NCBI RefSeq assembly: GCF_022414595.1
Contig: NZ_JADWYO010000020.1
Location: 25,361-89,360 of the forward strand
Reading direction: 5' to 3'
Origin: Streptomyces sp. MUM 203J
GTDB taxonomy: Bacteria > Actinomycetota > Actinomycetes > Streptomycetales > Streptomycetaceae
DNA length: 64,000 bases
The translations under genes were made by a program, and so were the position numbers. Below are positions 9,235 to 18,320 of the stretch, piece by piece. The notes below the pieces were generated by a model that was not told where the DNA came from, did no database searches, and saw only the letters and a list, made by a program, of their open reading frames with translations. Numbering within the stretch: position 1 is the first letter of the stretch; every line of letters starts with the position of its first letter.

Positions 9235-9555
9235 TCAGTGGCCGCTCGTGGCCTTGAGGCCCACCACGGCCACCAGCAGCAGACAGACGAAGAAGACCCG
9301 GGCGGCGGTCACCGGCTCGTTCAGCACGGCCATGCCCATGACCGCCGCACCGGCCGCGCCGATGCCGACCCAGACCCCGTACGCCGTGCCGATCGGGAGC
9401 GTCCTGGTGGCCTGGGCCAGCAGGGCCATGCTGGCGACGATGCCGAGACCGGTCAGCAGGCTCGGCCAGAAGCGGGTGAACCCGTCCGTGAACTTCATCC
9501 CGATCGACCAGCCGACCTCCAGCACACCGGCGACGATCAGCAGAACCCAGGCCAT
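9235..9555 (-). CDS. sugE: SMR-family guanidinium exporter (SugE/Gdx type)
   Basis: This 106-residue, four-helix small multidrug resistance protein has the conserved Glu in helix 1 (VAGVLEVGWSIGMK) and the SugE-type block LPIGTAYGVWVGIGA. SugE/Gdx proteins are established proton-coupled guanidinium exporters, unlike the drug-exporting EmrE branch. The assignment is supported by the guanidine-III riboswitch in its 5' leader at 9592-9636. AAAGGTG about nine bases before the ATG serves as ribosome-binding site. It converges with the penicillin-binding protein gene. Confidence 0.93.
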   Translation of the reverse strand: MAWVLLIVAGVLEVGWSIGMKFTDGFTRFWPSLLTGLGIVASMALLAQATRTLPIGTAYGVWVGIGAAGAAVMGMAVLNEPVTAARVFFVCLLLVAVVGLKATSGH

Positions 9556-9591
9556 GACGACACACCTTTCGGAGAGGGAGCTTTCCGTGGT

Positions 9592-9636
9592 GCGTCGTCT
9601 TTGCCTTATGTCCCGGTACGGCGCGTCTCGTCGGGT
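9592..9636 (-). promoter_or_regulatory. guanidine-III (ykkC-III) riboswitch
   Basis: On the minus strand the leader reads CCCGACGAGACGCGCCGUAC, then CGGGACAUAAGGCAAAGACG and ACGC. This matches the guanidine-III pattern as I recall it from the Thermobifida fusca example: CGACGAG, GCGCCGUACC, GGaCA, then CAAGACGgCGC, which pair into a pseudoknot. It ends about 37 bases before the sugE start codon and a purine-rich AAAGGTG. These riboswitches switch on exporter translation when guanidinium binds. Loop and pseudoknot assignment was done by eye. Confidence 0.85.
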
Positions 9637-9661
9637 CCGATCGAAGGTAGCAAAACGGGGC

Positions 9662-10000
9662 TCAGAGGTACAGACCTGTGGAGTCCTCGGAGCCCTCGAA
9701 GCGGTCGGCGGCGACCGCGTGCAGATCGCGTTCGCGCATGAGGACGTACGTCATACCGCGCACCTCCACCTCGGCACGGTCCTCGGGGTCGTACAGGACC
9801 CGGTCGCCGGCCTCCACGGTCCGTACGTTCTGGCCGACGGCGACCACCTCGGCCCAGGCCAGCCTGCGACCTACGGCGGCGGTCGCGGGGATGAGGATGC
9901 CGCCTCCGGACTTCCGCTCGCCCTCGGGAGAGTCGGACCGGACCAGCACCCGGTCGTGCAGCATCCGGATGGGCAACTTGTCGTGGGTGTTCTCGCTCAC
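9662..10000 (-). CDS. GroES-like (Cpn10-fold) protein
   Basis: This 112-residue protein matches the co-chaperonin fold: IRMLHDRVLVRSD at the N-terminus, GGGILIPATA, and VVAVGQNVRTVEAGDRVLYD in the middle. It differs from true GroES at the C-terminal strand and stands alone without groEL. The mobile-loop region (SPEGERKSGGGILIP) is present, so binding to a chaperonin is conceivable but unproven. It precedes sugE on the same strand, but the riboswitch promoter region separates them. Confidence 0.75.
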   Translation of the reverse strand: MSENTHDKLPIRMLHDRVLVRSDSPEGERKSGGGILIPATAAVGRRLAWAEVVAVGQNVRTVEAGDRVLYDPEDRAEVEVRGMTYVLMRERDLHAVAADRFEGSEDSTGLYL

Positions 10001-10061
10001 CCCATGAACCTACCTGCCCGGGAGGCCCCGGAGGGCCGAAGGGCCCGTCTGCCCGCGGCGC

Positions 10062-10382
10062 TCAGTCCCTGTGCTTGCGCGAGGACACGGCGATCAGGCC
10101 GATCACACCGGCCGCGAGGAGCGCGACAGGCAGGATCCGGTCCACGCGCGGGGCGCCGTCCTCGTCGACGAACCGTGCCTTGACGTCCGTGACCACCCGG
10201 TTCGCGGCCACGAAGACACGGCCGGCGGTCTCGTCCACCGTGGACGCCACCCTGGCCTTCGCGTCACCGATGATCGTCTTCGGGTGCACCCTTACGCCGA
10301 TCTCGTCGAGCGTGACGGCGAGCTGCTCGCGCCGGCGGACGATGTCCGCCTCGATCTGCGCCGGGGTCCTGTCGTCCGACAC
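10062..10382 (-). CDS. DUF3618 domain membrane protein
   Basis: The protein has 106 residues. The N-terminus (RTPAQIEADIVRRREQLAVT) is the DUF3618 signature, followed by a helical stretch and one C-terminal membrane helix (LPVALLAAGVIGLIAVSS) with a basic end. I set the start at the GTG at 10382 because GGAGG lies seven bases upstream; the frame stays open further but without coding character. The function of the family is not established. It is divergent from the peroxiredoxin gene. Confidence 0.82.
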   Translation of the reverse strand: MSDDRTPAQIEADIVRRREQLAVTLDEIGVRVHPKTIIGDAKARVASTVDETAGRVFVAANRVVTDVKARFVDEDGAPRVDRILPVALLAAGVIGLIAVSSRKHRD

Positions 10383-10512
10383 CGCGCTGCCTCCGATCCG
10401 GTCCGTGGACTGTGTAGGGGGACAGTCTGTCAGCTCGACCGGCCAGGGGCTGTCCCACACCCCCGTTAGGCTCGGTCGGACAAGGACCACCCCCTCCGAG
10501 GAGACCAGAGCC

Positions 10513-10980
10513 ATGAGCGAGCGACTCCAGCCCGGCGACACCGCCCCCGCCTTCACCCTGCCGGACGCGGACGGCAACGAGGTCTCCCTCGCGGACCACA
10601 AGGGCCGCAAGGTCATCGTCTACTTCTACCCGGCGGCACTCACCCCCGGCTGCACCAAGCAGGCGTGCGACTTCACCGACAACCTGGGGCTGCTGGCCGA
10701 CGCCGGTTACGACGTGATCGGCGTGTCCCCGGACAAGCCGGAGAAGCTGGCGAAGTTCCGCGAGAAGGAGAACCTGAAGGTCACGCTGGTCGGTGACCCG
10801 GAGAAGACGGTCCTGGAGGCGTACGGCGCCTACGGCGAGAAGAAGCTGTACGGGAAGGTCGTGACCGGTGTCATCCGCTCGACGGTCGTCGTCGACGAGG
10901 ACGGCAAGGTCGAACGCGCCCTCTACAACGTGAAGGCCACCGGCCACGTCGCCAAGATCATCAAGGATCTGGGGATCTGA
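10513..10980 (+). CDS. bcp: thioredoxin-dependent peroxiredoxin, BCP/PrxQ type
   Basis: This 155-residue peroxiredoxin reduces hydrogen peroxide and organic hydroperoxides using thioredoxin. The motif LTPGCTKQACDF puts the peroxidatic cysteine at residue 47 and the resolving cysteine at 52, the arrangement of atypical two-cysteine BCP enzymes. GAGGAG precedes the ATG at 10513. The protein is cytosolic, with no signal peptide. The gene stands alone, closed by the hairpin at 10995-11036. Confidence 0.95.
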   Translation: MSERLQPGDTAPAFTLPDADGNEVSLADHKGRKVIVYFYPAALTPGCTKQACDFTDNLGLLADAGYDVIGVSPDKPEKLAKFREKENLKVTLVGDPEKTVLEAYGAYGEKKLYGKVVTGVIRSTVVVDEDGKVERALYNVKATGHVAKIIKDLGI

Positions 10981-10994
10981 CGGGGATCTCTCCC

Positions 10995-11036
10995 GGCACG
11001 GCCCGTACCGCGCCCGCGCCCGGTACGGACCGTGCC
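10995..11036. terminator. bidirectional terminator between bcp and the PemK-fold gene
   Basis: Arms GGCACGGCCCGTACCG and CGGTACGGACCGTGCC pair with one mismatch across a 10-base GC loop. It sits 14 bases after bcp and 36 bases after the end of the convergent PemK-fold gene, so it could stop transcription from both sides. No T-run follows, which is usual in Streptomyces. Confidence 0.7.
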
Positions 11037-11072
11037 GCCTGATCAGCCTCACGCAGCCGCACGCGGCCGCCG

Positions 11073-11630
11073 TCACGCCGCCAGGTGCCGCACCTGGTCC
11101 CACACCAGCGGGTCCACCGCCCCCACCCGCCGCCGGAAGCCCCACAGCGGCACATCCCGCAACTCGTCCGTCTCCAGAAAGCTCGCCCGCCCCCGCGCGT
11201 CCCCCACGGACCCCGGCGGCAACGCGATCACCCCGGCCCGCTCCGCGCGGTACTTGCTGGTGATCTTCGCGACGAGCGCGGCCTCGCCCCGTACCGACAG
11301 CACCAGACAGGGCCGGTCCTTGGACCGCCCGCCCCCCACCGCCGCCCGGTCCGGCACTCCCCCCGTGCGGGAGGACCGGGGGGACCCCCCTCGCGCGGCC
11401 CCTCCTGACGGCGGCCCGTCCTCATAGGGGACCTCCGCCCACCAGATGTCCCCCGGCTCCGGGCGCCGCGTCGGCCGGCTGTGCGGACCGCCCGGCCGTC
11501 CCGGGGGCCGGGTCCGTCCGGCCGGACGGACCCGGGGCCGCCGCCCGGCCCGCGCCCACCCGTCGGCCACCGCCGCCACCAGGGCGATCACCACCACGGC
11601 GCCGAGCGCCAGCCACCAGGACGTGTCCAT
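11073..11630 (-). CDS. membrane-anchored PemK/MazF-fold protein
   Basis: The protein has 185 residues. An N-terminal membrane helix (about residues 5-22, WWLALGAVVVIALVAAVA) is followed by an Arg/Pro-rich linker and a PemK-like domain: GDIWWAEVPYEDG, a Gly/Ser/Arg insertion, KDRPCLVLS, and a C-terminal WDQVRHLA. PemK/MazF proteins are normally soluble ribonuclease toxins with an antitoxin gene beside them. Here there is no antitoxin, and the anchor would place the domain at the membrane. The start at ATG 11630 is uncertain because no clear ribosome-binding site was found. Confidence 0.72.
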   Translation of the reverse strand: MDTSWWLALGAVVVIALVAAVADGWARAGRRPRVRPAGRTRPPGRPGGPHSRPTRRPEPGDIWWAEVPYEDGPPSGGAARGGSPRSSRTGGVPDRAAVGGGRSKDRPCLVLSVRGEAALVAKITSKYRAERAGVIALPPGSVGDARGRASFLETDELRDVPLWGFRRRVGAVDPLVWDQVRHLAA

Positions 11631-11857
11631 ACCCACGGACGTTACCGCCCCGTCCCTCACCCCGCCCGGCCGCCCGGCCCGCCCCGCACCCCGCCGAACC
11701 GGTGACAGCGCAGGTGAGTTCCCCCACAACGGGCCGTCACGGAGCAGCGCCCCACGCCCCCGCGCCGTACGCTCGACGGACCGCACGACCTCCCAGTAGC
11801 GCTTCCTCTCAGCGCGTCCCCGCTCCCGTCCGCGTCGTTCACGGAGGTTCCCGCTCC

Positions 11858-12610
11858 ATGAAGCTCACCGTCGTCGGCTGCTCCGGGTCGTTCCCGTCCG
11901 CGGACTCGGCCTGTTCGAGCTACCTCGTGGAGGCCGACGGCTTCCGGCTGCTCCTCGACCTGGGCAACGGCGCCCTGGGCGAGCTGCAGCGCCACTGCGG
12001 TCTGTACGACCTGGACGCGATCTTCCTCAGTCATCTGCACGCCGACCACTGCATCGACATGTGCGGCTACTTCGTCGCCCGCTACTACCGCTACGAGGGC
12101 GGGCGCTGCGACGCGCTCCCGGTGTACGCGCCGGAGGGCGCCGAGCAGCGGCTGACCACCGCGTACGCGGACACCCCCTCGGCCACCTCGATGAGCGAGG
12201 TGTTCGCGTTCCACACCCTGAAGTCCGGCAGCTTCGACATCGGCCCGTTCCAGGTCCGTACGGAACGGGTGTCGCACCCGGTGGAGGCGTACGGGATCCG
12301 GATCGAGCACGGCGGCAAGGTCCTCGCCTACTCCGGTGACACGGGGGTGTGCGACGCGCTGGACGACCTGGCGGCGGACGCGGACCTGTTCCTGTGCGAG
12401 GCGTCCTTCACCTACGGCAGGGAGGACATCCCGGAGCTGCACCTCAACGGCCGTGAGGCGGGGGCGCACGCGGCCAGGGCCGGGGTGAAGCGGCTGGTGA
12501 TGACGCACATCCCGCCCTGGACGGACGGCCAGCGGAATCTGGCGGACGCCCGCGCGGTGTACGACGGCCCGGCGGAGCTGGCCCGGGCGGGCGCGGTGTA
12601 CGAGCTGTAG
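11858..12610 (+). CDS. MBL-fold metallo-hydrolase (RNase Z-like)
   Basis: This 250-residue metallo-beta-lactamase-fold enzyme has the metal motif HLHADH at residues 59-64, further metal ligands around YSGDTG and the C-terminal MTHIPPW. Its layout is like RNase Z and cyclic phosphodiesterases. GGAGG lies ten bases before the ATG. The substrate cannot be read from the sequence: tRNA 3' processing is possible, but the long exosite arm of true RNase Z is not obvious. Confidence 0.88.
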   Translation: MKLTVVGCSGSFPSADSACSSYLVEADGFRLLLDLGNGALGELQRHCGLYDLDAIFLSHLHADHCIDMCGYFVARYYRYEGGRCDALPVYAPEGAEQRLTTAYADTPSATSMSEVFAFHTLKSGSFDIGPFQVRTERVSHPVEAYGIRIEHGGKVLAYSGDTGVCDALDDLAADADLFLCEASFTYGREDIPELHLNGREAGAHAARAGVKRLVMTHIPPWTDGQRNLADARAVYDGPAELARAGAVYEL

Positions 12611-12630
12611 GCCCGAAACCGTACGGAACG

Positions 12631-12673
12631 GGGAAGGCCCCGGGACCCTTCCTTGGGTTCCGGGGCCTTCCCT
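12631..12673. terminator. bidirectional terminator between MBL hydrolase gene and nagE2
   Basis: Long near-perfect arms, GGAAGGCCCCGGGACCC and GGGTTCCGGGGCCTTCC, enclose a short CTTCCTT-like loop between two convergent genes. The symmetry would serve both strands. Confidence 0.85.
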
Positions 12674-12687
12674 GTGCGGCGAGCGGC

Positions 12688-13956
<1,269 letters not shown>

Positions 13957-14042
13957 AGACTTCCTCCAGTGGGCAAGGCGCCGCCCAGAAGAAAAGGGGG
14001 ACGGCGGCGTCTCGGGGGGCAACGCGGCACGGGGGAAGGCCG

Positions 14043-14075
14043 CGTGGTCTACACCAATTGGTGGTGTAGACCTGT
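14043..14075. promoter_or_regulatory. paired dre-like (DasR) operator upstream of nagE2
   Basis: TGGTCTACACCA (14045-14056) and TGGTGTAGACCT (14062-14073) each match the dre core TGGTCTAGACCA closely. Together they form perfect 10-base arms, GGTCTACACC and GGTGTAGACC, around AATTGGT. The site lies about 90 bases before the nagE2 start. DasR is the GlcNAc-6-phosphate-responsive GntR regulator of Streptomyces. Binding here is inferred. Confidence 0.8.
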
Positions 14076-14188
14076 TGTAGCACGGCAGGGGATAGTTAAG
14101 GAACCTGTGAAACCGTGCTGCAACATCTACGGTTCGCACCCGCCCGCGGAAGGCCCCCGAAGGCGCCGGTCACGGCCGCGGCCCGGGG

Positions 14189-15418
14189 TTACGGCTTGGT
14201 GACGTCCCGCTCGATCTCCGCCTCGATCTCCTCCGGCTCCCGCCCAGGAGTCGGCAGATCGAAGACCGTGATCGCGAACCGGAACACCACGTAGTACACG
14301 ACCGCGAACACGAGCCCGATCGGGATGATCAGCCACGGCTTGGTGTCCAGGTGCCAGTTCACGATGTAGTCGATCAGCCCCGCCGAGAAGCTGAACCCGG
14401 CGTGCACCCCCAGCGCCCACGTCACCGCCATCGAGGCCCCTGTCAGCAACGCGTGCAGCGCGTACAGCAGCGGCGCCGCGAACATGAAGGAGAACTCGAT
14501 CGGCTCGGTCACCCCGGTCACGAACGAGGTCAGCGCCACCGACACCATCAGCCCCGCCACCTCGTGCCGCCGCTCCGGGCGCGCGGTGTGTGCGATCGCG
14601 AGCGCCGCCGCCGGGAGGCCGAACATCATGATGGGGAAGAACCCCGACATGAACTGCCCCGCCGTCGGGTCCTCCGCGAAGAACCGGGTCAGGTCGCCCT
14701 GCACCACCGTCCCGTCCGGCTCGGTGTACGAACCCGCCTGGAACCAGAAGAACGTGTTGATGAACTGGTGCATCCCCACCGGGATCAGCAGCCGGTTCGC
14801 GATGCCGAAGATCGCCGCGCCCCACGCGCCCAGCCCGATGAGCTGCCGCGCGAACCACTCCAGGGCGTCCCCCACCGGCTCCCACAGCAACCCGAAGGCG
14901 ACGCCGAGCAGCACGCACAGGAACGCCATCTGGATCGGCACCAGCCGCCGTCCGTTGAAGAAGCCGAGCCAGTCCACCAGCTTCGTCCGGTGGAACCGCT
15001 GCCACACCACCGCCGTCAGCAGCCCGATCAGGATGCCGCCCAGCACCCCCGGGTTCTGCGCCACGCCCTCCGGGACGTCCGGCGTGACCGTCCCCGCCCT
15101 GGGGAAGGCCTTCAGGACGTTGAAGTACACGAGGAACCCGACCACCGCCGCCAGCGCGGTCGAGCCGTCCGCCTTCTTCGCGAACCCGATCGCCACGCCG
15201 ATGCAGAACAGCAGCGGCAGCCCGAACGAGCCGTCCAAGATCGCCGTGCCCCCCTGGAGCAGCACATCCGACGTCTTGTCCCAGAAGGTGCCGTGCAGAT
15301 AGGCGGAGAACAGATTGCCCAGGCTGACCAGCAGTCCCGCCGCCGGGAGCACCGCGACCGGCAGCTGAAGGCTCCGGCCCACCTTCTGGAGCCCCTTGAA
15401 CAGCCCGCTCCAGCTCAC
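14189..15418 (-). CDS. nagE1: PTS transporter subunit EIIC, N-acetylglucosamine type
   Basis: This 409-residue EIIC is paralogous to NagE2 along its whole length: FAKKADGSTALAAVVGFLVY, IPVGMHQFINTFFWF, DPTAGQFMSGFFPIMMF and TSFVTGVTEPIEF. It carries no fused EIIB domain, so it depends on NagF or another EIIB. It is divergent from nagF, with the dre-type site at 15448-15463 about 30 bases upstream. The two tandem permease genes have their own upstream regions and are probably separate transcripts. Confidence 0.92.
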   Translation of the reverse strand: MSWSGLFKGLQKVGRSLQLPVAVLPAAGLLVSLGNLFSAYLHGTFWDKTSDVLLQGGTAILDGSFGLPLLFCIGVAIGFAKKADGSTALAAVVGFLVYFNVLKAFPRAGTVTPDVPEGVAQNPGVLGGILIGLLTAVVWQRFHRTKLVDWLGFFNGRRLVPIQMAFLCVLLGVAFGLLWEPVGDALEWFARQLIGLGAWGAAIFGIANRLLIPVGMHQFINTFFWFQAGSYTEPDGTVVQGDLTRFFAEDPTAGQFMSGFFPIMMFGLPAAALAIAHTARPERRHEVAGLMVSVALTSFVTGVTEPIEFSFMFAAPLLYALHALLTGASMAVTWALGVHAGFSFSAGLIDYIVNWHLDTKPWLIIPIGLVFAVVYYVVFRFAITVFDLPTPGREPEEIEAEIERDVTKP

Positions 15419-15447
15419 GTGCCCTCCCGGATTCGCTCGAAGACGAG

Positions 15448-15463
15448 ACTGGTGTAGACCAGT
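15448..15463. promoter_or_regulatory. dre-type DasR operator in the nagE1/nagF divergent region
   Basis: ACTGGTGTAGACCAGT is a 16-base near-palindrome that fits the dre consensus ACTGGTCTAGACCAST with one difference. It lies 30 bases before nagE1 and about 170 bases before nagF, so one site may control both directions. Confidence 0.88.
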
Positions 15464-15630
15464 GCGATAGGCTCCCGAGGCCCGGCCACGCGGGCGCGCG
15501 GGCCGGTGATCGTCAGGATCGTCGACAGGACGACAGCTCGCCCGCGTAGATGGGCCAACCGTGAGTTACCGTGACAAACGCGGGCCTACGGCGCGCCGAG
15601 ACTGCGCTCTTGGAACACAGGGAGAAACAC

Positions 15631-15864
15631 ATGGCCAGCAAGGCTGAGAAGATCGTCGCCGGGCTCGGCGGGATCGACAACATCGAAGAGGTCGAGGGCT
15701 GCATCACCCGCCTGCGCACCGAGGTCAGCGACCCGAGCCTGGTCGACGAGGCCGCGCTGAAGGCCGCGGGGGCCCACGGTGTCGTCAAGATGGGCAGCGC
15801 CATCCAGGTCGTGATCGGCACCGACGCCGACCCCATCGCCGCGGAGATCGAAGACCTCATGTGA
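15631..15864 (+). CDS. nagF: PTS EIIB component, GlcNAc specific
   Basis: This 77-residue soluble EIIB domain has the phosphorylated cysteine at residue 24 in VEGCITRLR and the conserved end of the domain, GVVKMGSAIQVVIG. It passes phosphate from EIIA to GlcNAc bound by NagE1/NagE2. GGGAG lies six bases before the ATG at 15631, and an upstream TTG/ATG extension lacks conservation. A very strong terminator follows at 15884-15930. Confidence 0.93.
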   Translation: MASKAEKIVAGLGGIDNIEEVEGCITRLRTEVSDPSLVDEAALKAAGAHGVVKMGSAIQVVIGTDADPIAAEIEDLM

Positions 15865-15883
15865 CCCGCGCGCACGCGCTTCA

Positions 15884-15930
15884 CGGGCCCGTTCCCGTCG
15901 CCTCGGTCCGAGGCGACGGGAACGGGCCCG
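15884..15930 (+). terminator. perfect long hairpin terminator after nagF
   Basis: The 23-base arms beginning CGGGCCCGTTCCCGTCGCC pair perfectly around a one-base loop, 20 bases after the nagF stop. It is one of the strongest hairpins in the window. Confidence 0.9.
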
Positions 15931-16006
15931 GCGCGTACCTGGGTACGATCCCGGTGCGGCAGGTGTCCGCGGTACGGAGGGTGTCTCGGCGCGGAGGACA
16001 CCCCGG

Positions 16007-16039
16007 TACGGATGTCCTGGTACGGATGTCCTGGTACGG
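16007..16039. repeat. 14-base direct repeat, 2.4 copies
   Basis: TACGGATGTCCTGG occurs at 16007-16020 and 16021-16034, followed by a partial TACGG. It lies 20-50 bases before the zinc-ribbon gene start. It could be a regulator site or simple slippage. Confidence 0.6.
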
Positions 16040-16058
16040 CGCTGAGAGGAGCCACGCG

Positions 16059-16295
16059 ATGACCGGCGACGACCAGGCCGCCCCGAACACGGCGGCGGCC
16101 CAGGACACCACCCCGTACACGGCGGAGATCACCACCACCCCGTGCCCGCGCTGCCAGGCCACCGTCGTCGGCGTCAACGGCCGCTACGCCTGCACCTTCT
16201 GCGGCTGGTGCAGCCCCTACGTACCCCCCGAGACCACCCCCGTCTGCACCCCCTGCCGGGACGGCTGCACCGCGCATCCCTCCGCGCCGTCCTGA
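16059..16295 (+). CDS. small zinc-ribbon protein
   Basis: This 78-residue protein has paired cysteines CPRC and CTFC (near residues 29-50), then CTPCRDGC near the end, consistent with one zinc ribbon. The N-terminus is Thr/Ala-rich and unstructured. GAGAGGA lies eight bases before the ATG at 16059. It sits 17 bases before rph and may be co-transcribed with it. No specific function is recognised. Confidence 0.65.
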   Translation: MTGDDQAAPNTAAAQDTTPYTAEITTTPCPRCQATVVGVNGRYACTFCGWCSPYVPPETTPVCTPCRDGCTAHPSAPS

Positions 16296-16312
16296 CCGCC
16301 TAGGCTCTACCC

Positions 16313-17047
16313 ATGTCTCGAATCGACGGCCGTACCCCCGAACAGCTCCGCCCGGTCACCATCGAGCGCGGCTGGAGCAAGCACGCCGAGGGCTCCGTCC
16401 TCATCTCCTGCGGTGACACCCGTGTCCTGTGCACCGCCTCCGTCACCGAAGGCGTCCCGCGCTGGCGCAAGGGCAGCGGCGAGGGCTGGGTCACCGCCGA
16501 GTACTCGATGCTCCCCCGCTCCACCAACACCCGCGGCGACCGTGAGTCCGTCCGCGGCAAGATCGGCGGCCGCACCCACGAGATCTCCCGCCTCATCGGG
16601 CGATCCCTGCGTGCCGTCATCGACTACAAGGCGCTGGGCGAGAACACGATCGTCCTGGACTGCGACGTCCTCCAGGCCGACGGCGGCACCCGCACCACCG
16701 CCGTCACCGGCGCGTACGTCGCCCTCGCGGACGCGGTGGCCTGGGCCCAGCAGAAGAAGATCGTCAAGGCCGGGCGCCGACCGCTCACCGGCACCGTCTC
16801 CGCCGTCTCCGTCGGCATCGTCGACGGCACGCCGCTGCTCGACCTCCGCTACGAGGAGGACGTGCGCGCCGAGACCGACATGAACGTCGTCTGCACCGGA
16901 GACGGCCGCTTCGTGGAGGTGCAGGGCACGGCGGAAGGCGCGCCCTTCGACCGCAAGGAGCTGAACGCCCTGCTGGACCTGGCCACCGGCGGATGCGCCG
17001 ACCTCGCCGCCCTGCAGCGCGAGGCACTCGGCACCACCGAGGCCTGA
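16313..17047 (+). CDS. rph: ribonuclease PH
   Basis: This 244-residue phosphorolytic exoribonuclease trims tRNA 3' ends. The family blocks are all present: [65 protein letters not shown] and the C-terminal [13 protein letters not shown]. Length is typical. It is followed by a lipoprotein gene and rdgB, an order conserved in actinobacteria where rph and rdgB are close neighbours. Confidence 0.97.
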   Translation: MSRIDGRTPEQLRPVTIERGWSKHAEGSVLISCGDTRVLCTASVTEGVPRWRKGSGEGWVTAEYSMLPRSTNTRGDRESVRGKIGGRTHEISRLIGRSLRAVIDYKALGENTIVLDCDVLQADGGTRTTAVTGAYVALADAVAWAQQKKIVKAGRRPLTGTVSAVSVGIVDGTPLLDLRYEEDVRAETDMNVVCTGDGRFVEVQGTAEGAPFDRKELNALLDLATGGCADLAALQREALGTTEA

Positions 17048-17172
17048 GCAACCCGGCGCCCCCGCCCGGCGTCTCACCGGACACGGGCGTACGGCCTGGC
17101 CCCCAGGCCCGTGCGCCCGTCCGGCACATCTCAGCCCGTCATGTCCGTACATCCCGGGGAGGGACCCACCAC

Positions 17173-17556
17173 ATGCGCCGCCGAGGCCTCACCACAGCAA
17201 CCGTGTTCCTGTCCCTCACCGTGGCCGCCGCGGCGCTCACCGGCTGCGGCGCGCTCGACAAGGCCTTCGACTGCGTCAGGACCGCCGACGCGATAGCGAC
17301 CAGTGTCGACCAGCTCAGCCGGGCCGTGGCGGACGGCAGCGACCCCACGCAGCTCGCGGAGTCCCTGGACACCATCGACGAGGAGATCGGCAACCTCAAG
17401 AACACCACCGGAGACGCCGACCTGTCGAAGGCGGTGGACGACCTCTCCACGGCGGTGGAGTCCGTCCGCACGGCCGTCGAGAACGGCGACGCGACCCCGG
17501 ACCTGTCCGGAGTCACCGGCGCGGCCACCGAGGTGGGCAGGATCTGCACGCCGTGA
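17173..17556 (+). CDS. small lipoprotein, unknown function
   Basis: The protein has 127 residues. The signal peptide MRRRGLTTATVFLSLTVAA ends in the lipobox LTGC (Cys at about 25), after which the mature helical part contains two heptad-like stretches (DLSKAVDDLSTAVESVRTAV). It is probably anchored to the outer face of the membrane. The ATG at 17173 is used; the longer open frame upstream lacks a signal. It lies between rph and rdgB. Confidence 0.75.
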   Translation: MRRRGLTTATVFLSLTVAAAALTGCGALDKAFDCVRTADAIATSVDQLSRAVADGSDPTQLAESLDTIDEEIGNLKNTTGDADLSKAVDDLSTAVESVRTAVENGDATPDLSGVTGAATEVGRICTP

Positions 17557-17578
17557 GGCCGCAGGGATACTGGACGCC

Positions 17579-18181
17579 ATGACCCGCCTGATCCTCGCCA
17601 CCCGCAACACGAAGAAGGTCGCCGAACTCCGGGCGATCCTCGCGGACGCCGCCCTTCCGCACGACCTGGTCGGCGCGGACGCCTACCCCGAGGTCCCCGA
17701 CGTCAGGGAGACGGGCGTCACCTTCGCGGAGAACGCCCTGCTGAAGGCCCGTTCCCTGGCCCGGGCCACCGGCCACCCGGCCATCGCGGACGACTCCGGT
17801 CTGTGCGTCGACGTCCTGGGCGGTGCCCCCGGCATCTTCTCGGCCCGCTGGGCCGGCGCCCACGGAGACGACCGGGCCAACCTGAACCTGCTCCTGGCCC
17901 AGCTGTCCGACATCGACGAACCGCACCGCGCCGCCCACTTCGCCTGCGCCGCGGCGCTGGCCCTCCCCGACGGCACGGAACACGTCGTGGAGGGCCGCCT
18001 GGAGGGCACCCTCCGCCACGCCCCCTCCGGCACCGGCGGCTTCGGCTACGACCCGATCCTTCAGCCGGCCGGCGAGACCCGGACCTGCGCGGAGCTGACG
18101 CCGGACGAGAAGAACAGCATCAGCCACCGGGGCAAGGCCTTCCGCGCGCTCGTCCCCGTGCTGCGGGAACTGCTGGGCTGA
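17579..18181 (+). CDS. rdgB: XTP/dITP diphosphatase (HAM1 family)
   Basis: This 200-residue house-cleaning pyrophosphatase removes dITP, XTP and related non-canonical nucleotides. Motifs: LILATRNTKKVAELRAIL at the N-terminus, TFAENALLKA, AIADDSGLCVDVLGGAPGIFSARWA, and GGFGYDPIL with SHRGKAFRAL at the C-terminus. The start ATG at 17579 gives the usual length. It is downstream of rph. Confidence 0.96.
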   Translation: MTRLILATRNTKKVAELRAILADAALPHDLVGADAYPEVPDVRETGVTFAENALLKARSLARATGHPAIADDSGLCVDVLGGAPGIFSARWAGAHGDDRANLNLLLAQLSDIDEPHRAAHFACAAALALPDGTEHVVEGRLEGTLRHAPSGTGGFGYDPILQPAGETRTCAELTPDEKNSISHRGKAFRALVPVLRELLG

Positions 18182-18194
18182 TTCCGGGCACAGA

Positions 18195-18231
18195 AATGGC
18201 CTGCGCATCATTCTTTGATCCGCAGGCCATT
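18195..18231. terminator. terminator between rdgB and the convergent tRNA gene
   Basis: AATGGCCTGCG and CGCAGGCCATT are perfect 11-base arms around a 15-base loop. It lies directly after rdgB and six bases after the tRNA 3' end on the other strand. Confidence 0.75.
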
Positions 18232-18236
18232 CAGCG

Positions 18237-18320
18237 TGCGGCGGAAGGGATTCGAACCCTCAAGCCCGATCAAGGGCCACAGATCCTAAGTCTGCTGCGT
18301 CGCCATTGCGCCACCGCCGC
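18237..18320 (-). tRNA. tRNA-Leu, anticodon UAG
   Basis: On the minus strand an 84-base cloverleaf starts GCGGCGG and ends CCGCCGC plus discriminator A, with GGTTCGAATCC as T arm, a long type II variable arm (TGGCCCTTGATCGGGCT) and anticodon loop CTTAGGA. The loop gives UAG, reading CUA/CUG leucine codons. CCA is not encoded. Confidence 0.95.

Noticed and set aside
16007..16039. CRISPR-like or transposon-end repeat
   Set aside because: Only 2.4 copies, 14 bases long and directly abutting with no spacers or nearby transposase.
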